Shown here piece by piece: positions 58,862 through 64,000 of a stretch of 64,000 nucleotides of DNA. The notes below the pieces were generated by a model. That model ran no database searches and had not been told where the DNA came from. It worked only from the letters and a program-made list of their open reading frames with translations. A program made the translations under genes and the position numbers. How positions within the stretch are numbered: position 1 is the stretch's first letter; each line of letters opens with the position of its first letter. This DNA is from Lathyrus oleraceus. Taxonomy: Eukaryota; Streptophyta; Magnoliopsida; Fabales; Fabaceae. Location of the stretch: assembly GCF_024323335.1 (NCBI RefSeq), contig NC_066583.1:12056665-12120664 (forward strand), given 5' to 3'.

Positions 58862-59949
58862 AGATAACAAGTCCTGGGCTGGCGCCGACTTTTCTTCAGA
58901 AGGGTTGTTCAGAAAACAGAAGCTGCTGATGCAAGAGATACTGACAGTTGTCATCCCCGGTGGGATCTATCACAATTGGGTCACTGTGGGCTTTCCTACA
59001 GTTGTTCATAAGTCAGAGTAATAATCACTTTGTTTAAAAACCCTTCTCCCATGCCAAAAGGAGAAGTGATGACATTGTTGGCAACATTTTGTGCAATGAT
59101 ATTTTCATTCAAATAAATTCATGTTAAACATTTGTTTTTCCATTTGTTTTCCCTTTTCGCTTTTTGCATGAAATTGGTGATCACAAAAGACCCTAAAAAC
59201 AAGAATAAAAGCAATCTTTTCATCTGCATAACGATTGTCTTGTTTGATTTTCAAAGTGCTTTTTATACTCAAAATCTTTATGCAGGTTGTTTCTCAAACC
59301 CATTGAACATAATGATCGGACGTCATCTCCCAATTTTGAATTCCCTGTATTCGAAGCGGAAGAAGATGATGCTTGAAGGGATTCCTGACGGTATTTCCCG
59401 ACTTCTTGAGCAAGAAAAGAAGATCACACTCAGCTGCATCTCGAGAATCAGCAGAACAGCCAACTGGGGCATTAATAAAAAAAAAAAGAAAAAAATCAAT
59501 AAAAAAAAAACAACAAAGAAAGAGAGGGTGCAAAATCAAAAGAAATCAAAAGAAATCAAAAGAAAGAAAAAGAAAGAAAAAAACAAAAGAGAAATAGCAC
59601 CCTCAAAGTCCCAAGTTGACTGATGCTGAATCCAGCTGAAAGAAAAAAGAGATCAACTGCCATGTGTCATGGTCAGTTATATCAGCAGAGAGTGATGAAA
59701 GCATTCGACAAGAAGGTCAAGTCTCGTGTGTTCCGAGGGACCTTGTGCTCAAGAAAGTCTTGTCTTTCGTGCCCGATTCCAGGGGCAAGTGAACCCCCCA
59801 AGCTGAAAGTCCATATGTTGTCAAGAGAGCCTTTTCAGGCAATGTTTTGACACTTACAACAATGGATGGAGAAGTTCACTCGTCCTGTGAATTCTGATGC
59901 AGTCAAGAAATACTTCGCCTAAGATAAAAACAAAAAAAAACAGAATAGC
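58862..59949 (+). other. Non-coding region after gag of element B
   Basis: No gene is supported. An A-rich simple-sequence tract (poly-A, AAAGAAA) lies at 59478-59600 and produces a lysine-rich frame that I do not accept as a gene. Confidence 0.5.
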
Positions 59950-60120
59950 TCGCTAAGTCGAACACCCCAAAGGGCGACTTAGGCAAAAAAGGAGCGTCTC
60001 GGTGGATTGAAAACCCGAAAGGGCGATCCAGGCAAAAGTTAGAGACATTGAAAAAAGGAATTTGCATCCCGCTAGATTGATCACCTCACACTGGGGCAAT
60101 CTAGGCAAAAATTAGGGATT
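59950..60120 (+). ncRNA. Three predicted stem-loop modules in element B
   Basis: Arms: CTAAGTCG (59953-59960) with CGACTTAG (59975-59982); TGGATTG (60003-60009) with CGATCCA (60024-60030, one G-U); CTAGATTG (60072-60079) with CAATCTAG (60097-60104). Each is followed by GGCAAAA, and the last two by RTTAGRGA. The first two correspond in order to those of element A. Confidence 0.65.
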
Positions 60121-61455
60121 TGGCAAGTAACTGCATCTTGACAAGACTGTGCTCTATATCTGTCATCCGTCAGGGATTCTCGATTCGTCGTCGACTGAAG
60201 CTCCGAATACATCGAAAATTCGGAATGGTAGAGGAAAGGTCATTATGTTCAATGTAGCCCTCTCCAATATATATCACCGATTTCAAACTTGTACAGATCT
60301 ATGGAGTCTCGCCCTTTGCAGACTACCATTCCATCACATCAATTTGAGCTTTTATCCAATTATTTGCACTCTTATTTGTTTCAACTCAACAAATGTTTTG
60401 CATGTTTTTAATTGATAAAGTATCATTGTTTTCAAAATAAACAAATTTTTCAAAAATTGTTCTTAAACAAAGTGAACATTCACGATGATGGAAGGATACT
60501 TAGGAGATCCGCAGTGCTCTCCCGAAGGTGGTATGATTACCAACAGGTAAGACATTTGTTCGTATCTCGAGCATAACTTTATCTTTCTCCTGTCGAACCT
60601 CTTTTGGTTTCTCCACAGCAAAGTTGCTCAGTGCAGTGTTGGTTGAAGTTGTTTATCTTCACGTTCCCGGCAGTACAACTTTCGTCCTCCAAGTCCCTGT
60701 GAGCCCTTTTGTGGGGCATCTCCAGTATAGGTTTGTTTGAGCCCTACCGTGGGGCATTCCCAGCAAGGTTGCTTTTGAAATACTTTTGTGGGGCAGTTCC
60801 CCAAGCATAGTGTTTACTGAAGACGTTAGCGTTCGTCTCTCCAGCAGAGCAGTCTTCTCCTCTCCCCGCAGGATGGTGTTGTTCCCTGATATCCCGGTTT
60901 CCAGCAGATCGCGTTTGCTCTCTGGTGTTTTTGGCCTTCCCTATGGAAGAAGAGTAGTACCGGGTGGTTGATTCCTGGACCTGCGTGTTGAGCATGTCTG
61001 TTTGTCAGCATTCATCATATATTTTAGGTAGAATGCATACATGCATAATCATAACATTTGGATACTCATGTTGCAGCTGTTGCCATGTATCTGTTGATTG
61101 TTGCCTCTTGCTGTTTGGTGATAAGAATCTCTCCAGTAGATTTTCCCCTAGCAGATGTGGGTGTGTCTGATCTCTCCATGTAGAGCCAACCCCTTAAGCA
61201 GAAAGTGTCTATCCTTTCCTGCCATTTCCCCACTGAGATACATCCTCGTGGATGACGGTTGTTTCCGTTCCCTCCCCACACATAACGGGATGGGTGTTCC
61301 CTATTGAGTTCTTTCCTCGTTAGGATGAGTCTTGATTCAGTTTGCCTTTTTGGATCGATCCTAAATTGGCTTCCTGTTGGCTGTCTCCTGTGCCTCCCTG
61401 GGGCATAAATGAATAGTCGATCACTAACCGGAACTCATTCATCTTATCCTCAGCG
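60121..61455 (+). other. Non-coding 3' region of element B
   Basis: No gene is seen. GTGGGGCAT/CCCCAGCA phrases recur at 60710-60810. The sequence is richer in C and T than the LTR. Confidence 0.4.
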
Positions 61456-61459
61456 GAAT

Positions 61460-61760
61460 TTGTTGGCTTCTACCTACGAACCGGTAGCTGTAAGTCCTTT
61501 CTTTACGGTCTTCTACCCACTACCCGGTAGTTGTAAATCCTTTTTTCTCACTCTGTCTCTCAGCAGATCGTTTGGTGGCCTCTGCCTACAAACCAGCAGT
61601 TGTAAGTCCTATCTTGGTGGTCTTCTACCTACTAACCGGTAGATGTAAATCCTCTGCTCTCCCCGTTGTGGAGTCGACCTCTTGTGCTCATCCTAGTGAT
61701 GACGGTTACCTTTCTGTGGTTTTCTACCTACTAACCGGTAGATGTAATCCCCTCTTTGTG
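61460..61760 (+). repeat. Five-copy stem-loop repeat CTACC-TACTAACC-GGTAG in element B
   Basis: Units at about 61470, 61516, 61588, 61626 and 61724 share YTACCTACnAACCGGTAG and a TGTAAnTCC tail. One unit has both arms changed together (CTGC/GCAG). Confidence 0.85.
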
Positions 61761-61935
61761 GTTATCATTATCCAGTTTCGGTATTGATATTCTCATCCTT
61801 TCGGATGTTTGCTCCGAGTCAGCAACTTTATCCCCAACGGGTCCTCTTTCGTTCACCGTTTGCTGGTAATGTCTGTGGTTTCCCCTTTTGATTGGTCATC
61901 TTTGCATACCTAGTCCTGGTACCCCGATGCCTTTC

Positions 61936-62370
61936 TTGTCGGTCGTTTATCCATTTAACAACCTACAACCCGGTTATGGATAATCTTCCTTGCGAGTGTA
62001 TTATCTACGTTTTTGACGGCTATAGATAATATATCTCATGCACTCTTTGGTCAATCTTTTGATTGTTTTCTCCAGCTGAGTAAGATTCGTATTCCTTTGT
62101 TCGGAATCGAATGTCCATCCTTTAACAAGTTTGCCTTCGCTCTCTTCAGGATGTTGTCGGTCGCTTATCCATTTAACAACCTGCAACCCGGTTATGGATA
62201 ATCTTCCTTGCGAGTGTATTATCTACGTTTTTGACGGCTATAGATAATATATCTCATGCACTCTTTGGTCAATCTTTTGATTGTTTTCTCCAGCTGAGTA
62301 AGATTCGTATTCCCTATGGAATCGGATGTCCATCCTTTAACAAGATCGCTTTTCTAGTCCTCTTCAGGAT
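61936..62370 (+). repeat. Tandem duplication of about 218 bp in element B
   Basis: Copy 1 is 61936-62153 and copy 2 is 62154-62370, nearly identical (AACCCGGTTATGGATAATCT; GACGGCTATAGATAATATAT). Each contains AACC/GGTT arms around TACAACC or TGCAACC. Confidence 0.9.
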
Positions 62371-62569
62371 GTTGAGTGTTTTGGAACACAAACCAATTCA
62401 CGCTTTGGTCGGTCACCCGTTTCATACCTACAACCCGGTATCCTTGGTGTTCCTTCCTGTTTGCTCGCTGTCGTGACCTTGATCCCCGGTGAGATCCCTG
62501 CAAGTGTTTAGCCTTGCCCGGATATGTAGATGTCATTACCCTGTCAGCACCCGCGTGTGTTGTTTCTTT

Positions 62570-63430
62570 GGTGTCGGTAAACACCATCTTTCGGTGATTT
62601 CCAGTCATGCGTAAGTGTCTGGTCTTCTTTGGTATCGGTAAACACCATCTTTCGGTGCTTTCCCAGTCATGCGTAAGTCTATGATCTTCGTTTGATGTCT
62701 GTAAACATCATCTTTCGATGTTCGTAACGTCGTCCTCCTTCCCGAGTGAAGTATTCTCCTCTCCGTTGGTGTCGATAAACGTCGATTTTTTCCCCGGTCA
62801 TCCGTTGATGATTTGGTTGTGTTCACTCTCCCCAGAAGAGTTTCCTCCTCTCCGTTGGTGTCGATAAACGTCGAGTTTTTCCTAGTCATCCGATGATGTC
62901 TAGTTGTACCCCTCTCCATGCAGAGTTACCTCTCCGTTGGTTTTGATAAACGTCGAGTTTTTCCCACTCGTTCGTTGACGTCTGGTTGTATTTCTCTTTT
63001 TCCCATTCATCAGTAAATGTATGGTCGATCTTTTTGGTGTCTGTAAACATCATCTTTCGATGTCTGTAAACGTCGAGTTTTCCCATTCATCAGTAAATGT
63101 CTGGTCGATCTTTTTGGTGTCTGTAAACATCATCTTTCGATGTCTGTAAACGTCGAGTTTTCCCATTCATCAGTAAATGTCTGGTCGATCTTTTTTGGTG
63201 TCTGTAAACACCATTGTTTCGGTGTCGGTAAACATCGAGTCTTCACCCCAGTCATCAGTAAATGTCTGGTCATTTTATTTGATGTCGGTAAACATCATCT
63301 TTCGATGTCGGTAAACATCGAGTCTCACCCCAGTCATCAGTAAATGTCTGGTCATTTTATTTGATGTCGGTAAACATCATCTTTCGATGTCGGTAAACAT
63401 CGCGTCTTTTCCTCAGTCATCGGTAAATGT
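62570..63430 (+). repeat. Hairpin array with CGGTAA/CTGTAA loops in element B
   Basis: About fifteen short inverted repeats follow one another. Examples: GGTGT/ACACC (62570-62585), TGATGT/ACATCA (62693-62710), TGGTGT/ACACCA (63196-63213), TGATGT/ACATCA (63280-63297) and CGATGT/ACATCG (63303-63320). Loops are CGGTAA or CTGTAA. Units of about 80-90 bp also carry CATCAGTAAATGTCTGGTC. The array ends about 110 bp before the purine tract. Confidence 0.9.
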
Positions 63431-63541
63431 CTGATAATTCCCCAGCAGTGTGCAAATTTCTACGGTTCTTGGTATTCAATCCCTGTTTACCCTGAAAGTC
63501 TGACAGCCGTCGCTCTCATCCATTCGGGTTCCCAGTTGATT

Positions 63542-63554
63542 GAATAGGGGCAGC
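63542..63554 (+). other. Polypurine tract of element B
   Basis: GAATAGGGGCAGC directly precedes the 3' LTR. Confidence 0.8.
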
Positions 63555-64000
63555 TGTAGCACCTCAAATTTGCACCTATCATTGTACATACATTTTCATA
63601 TTAGGTCATAACATTAACATAGTCCACTGCATAACATTACATTGTCCCTTTGCCCAAGTGCAAGATCATCAGTCGGATTAGGTCAAACTGGTCAGGAGAT
63701 CAGTCAGTCAAGCAAGCAAGTACAAATTCCATTGAGCCAAGGCCCTAGGGTTGGTCCAACATGTTCACATGACCTAGGGGTCCTTTTGAAGTGATTTGGT
63801 CAAGGTTTGATTGCTCAGAAGTCATCAGTCAGTGTGCAGTCTACTAGAAACCCTAGAAAGTCAACTGTTGGTCAATGGTGCATTTAATCAGTGGTTGGAT
63901 GGTGGGAATTGGTTTGAGAGGCCTCATTCATGTCCATATAAGCCTCATATAACATATCAAGCATCCACAGTGAAGAAAATAAAGTCAGACAAGAAATTTC
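63555..64000 (+). repeat. 3' LTR of element B, partial
   Basis: It matches 40042-40487 with four visible substitutions and continues beyond the window. Confidence 0.95.

Larger units (their letters stand above)
26150..64000 (+). mobile_element. Element A: non-autonomous Ogre/Tat-like LTR retrotransposon, 3' part beyond window
   Basis: A 6002-bp 5' LTR (26150-32151) is followed by a primer-binding site, a leader, one miniature gag and a long 3' non-coding region with a hairpin-forming tandem array. Then come a purine tract (37444-37456) and the start of the 3' LTR (37457-40041). The 3' LTR is interrupted by element B after CACAG (40037-40041) and its remainder must lie right of the window. 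Internal length is only 5.3 kb, with no protease, RT, RNase H or integrase, so it depends on proteins from related elements. The two LTR segments are the same length over 2585 bp, with about 18 differences by eye (0.7 percent). It inserted into the minus-strand copia remnant. Confidence 0.88.
40042..64000 (+). mobile_element. Element B: non-autonomous Ogre/Tat-like retrotransposon inserted in element A
   Basis: The 5' LTR is split by element C: 40042-41833 and 54104-57113, together 4802 bp. The interior (57114-63554, 6.4 kb) holds a primer site, leader, miniature gag, stem-loop modules and several tandem-repeat arrays but no pol. The 3' LTR starts at 63555 and runs off the window. Over the 446 bp available, the LTRs differ at four positions. 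The target duplication should be CACAG (left copy 40037-40041); the right copy is outside the window. Confidence 0.9.

Noticed and set aside
59132..59623. Lysine-rich 163-codon frame in element B
   Set aside because: The C-terminal half is translation of an A-rich simple repeat; no conserved domain.

Overview
The window is nuclear DNA of a flowering plant, most likely a large-genome legume of the pea/vetch tribe. I infer this from the repeat content: very long Ogre/Tat-type LTRs (about 6.0 and 4.8 kb), a 12.3-kb Athila/Cyclops-type element, SIRE-type copia remnants and AT-rich spacers. No organelle or bacterial genes are seen. Only one apparently intact host gene is present, a four-exon GDSL esterase/lipase at 14100-15475. 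Almost everything else is transposable elements, many nested inside one another.

Left part (1-13.2 kb, minus strand). A broken Tat/Ogre reverse transcriptase fragment runs off the left edge. It is followed by AT-rich DNA and then a complete Tork-like Ty1/copia element (2798-7578; 209-bp LTRs, TSD AAAAC, tRNA-Met primer site, open gag-pol frame). Next is a complete Ty3 chromovirus (8024-13119; TSD GTACT) whose single 1495-codon frame is broken by only three nonsense codons. Its last codons lie inside the LTR. It has landed in an open exon of a host gene that I do not recognise.

Middle (13.2-26.1 kb). After the GDSL gene come two SIRE-type copia remnants in opposite orientations. The plus-strand remnant holds a 951-bp hAT-type element in its gag. 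The minus-strand remnant holds a 3678-bp non-autonomous CACTA element (19949-23626, TSD TTT) inserted beside the codons of its RT active site. This CACTA carries pieces of three host genes, all on the minus strand: an A3-type cyclin (promoter region plus six exons), an oligopeptide/yellow-stripe-like transporter exon, and the last three exons of a PASTICCINO2-type 3-hydroxyacyl-CoA dehydratase. It is a Pack-CACTA.

Right part (26.1-64 kb). Three LTR elements are stacked. Element A (26150 onward) is interrupted in its 3' LTR by element B (40042 onward). B is interrupted in its 5' LTR by element C (41834-54098, Athila/Cyclops type, 1496-bp LTRs, TSD ATTGC). A and B have Ogre-like architecture (same primer site, TGGCGACTCTGCTGGGGA) but carry only a miniature gag with an unusual C-x2-H-x5-H-x4-C knuckle and no pol, so they must depend on enzymes made elsewhere. 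LTR pairs differ by about 0.7-0.9 percent by eye, so the stack is young.

The strongest unexplained signal is structural. A, B and C all carry arrays of short inverted repeats in which the loop is constant while the two stem arms change together. Examples are the stem-loop + GGCAAAA modules (34.7 and 60.0 kb), stems around CGGTAA/CTGTAA (62.6-63.4 kb), stems around TACnAACC (61.5-62.4 kb) and CGC-TAG-GCG palindromes in the Athila LTR. The paired substitutions suggest selection for hairpins, probably in the RNA, and to my knowledge these are not a described feature. All motif, splice and boundary calls were read by eye; no search or folding was run.
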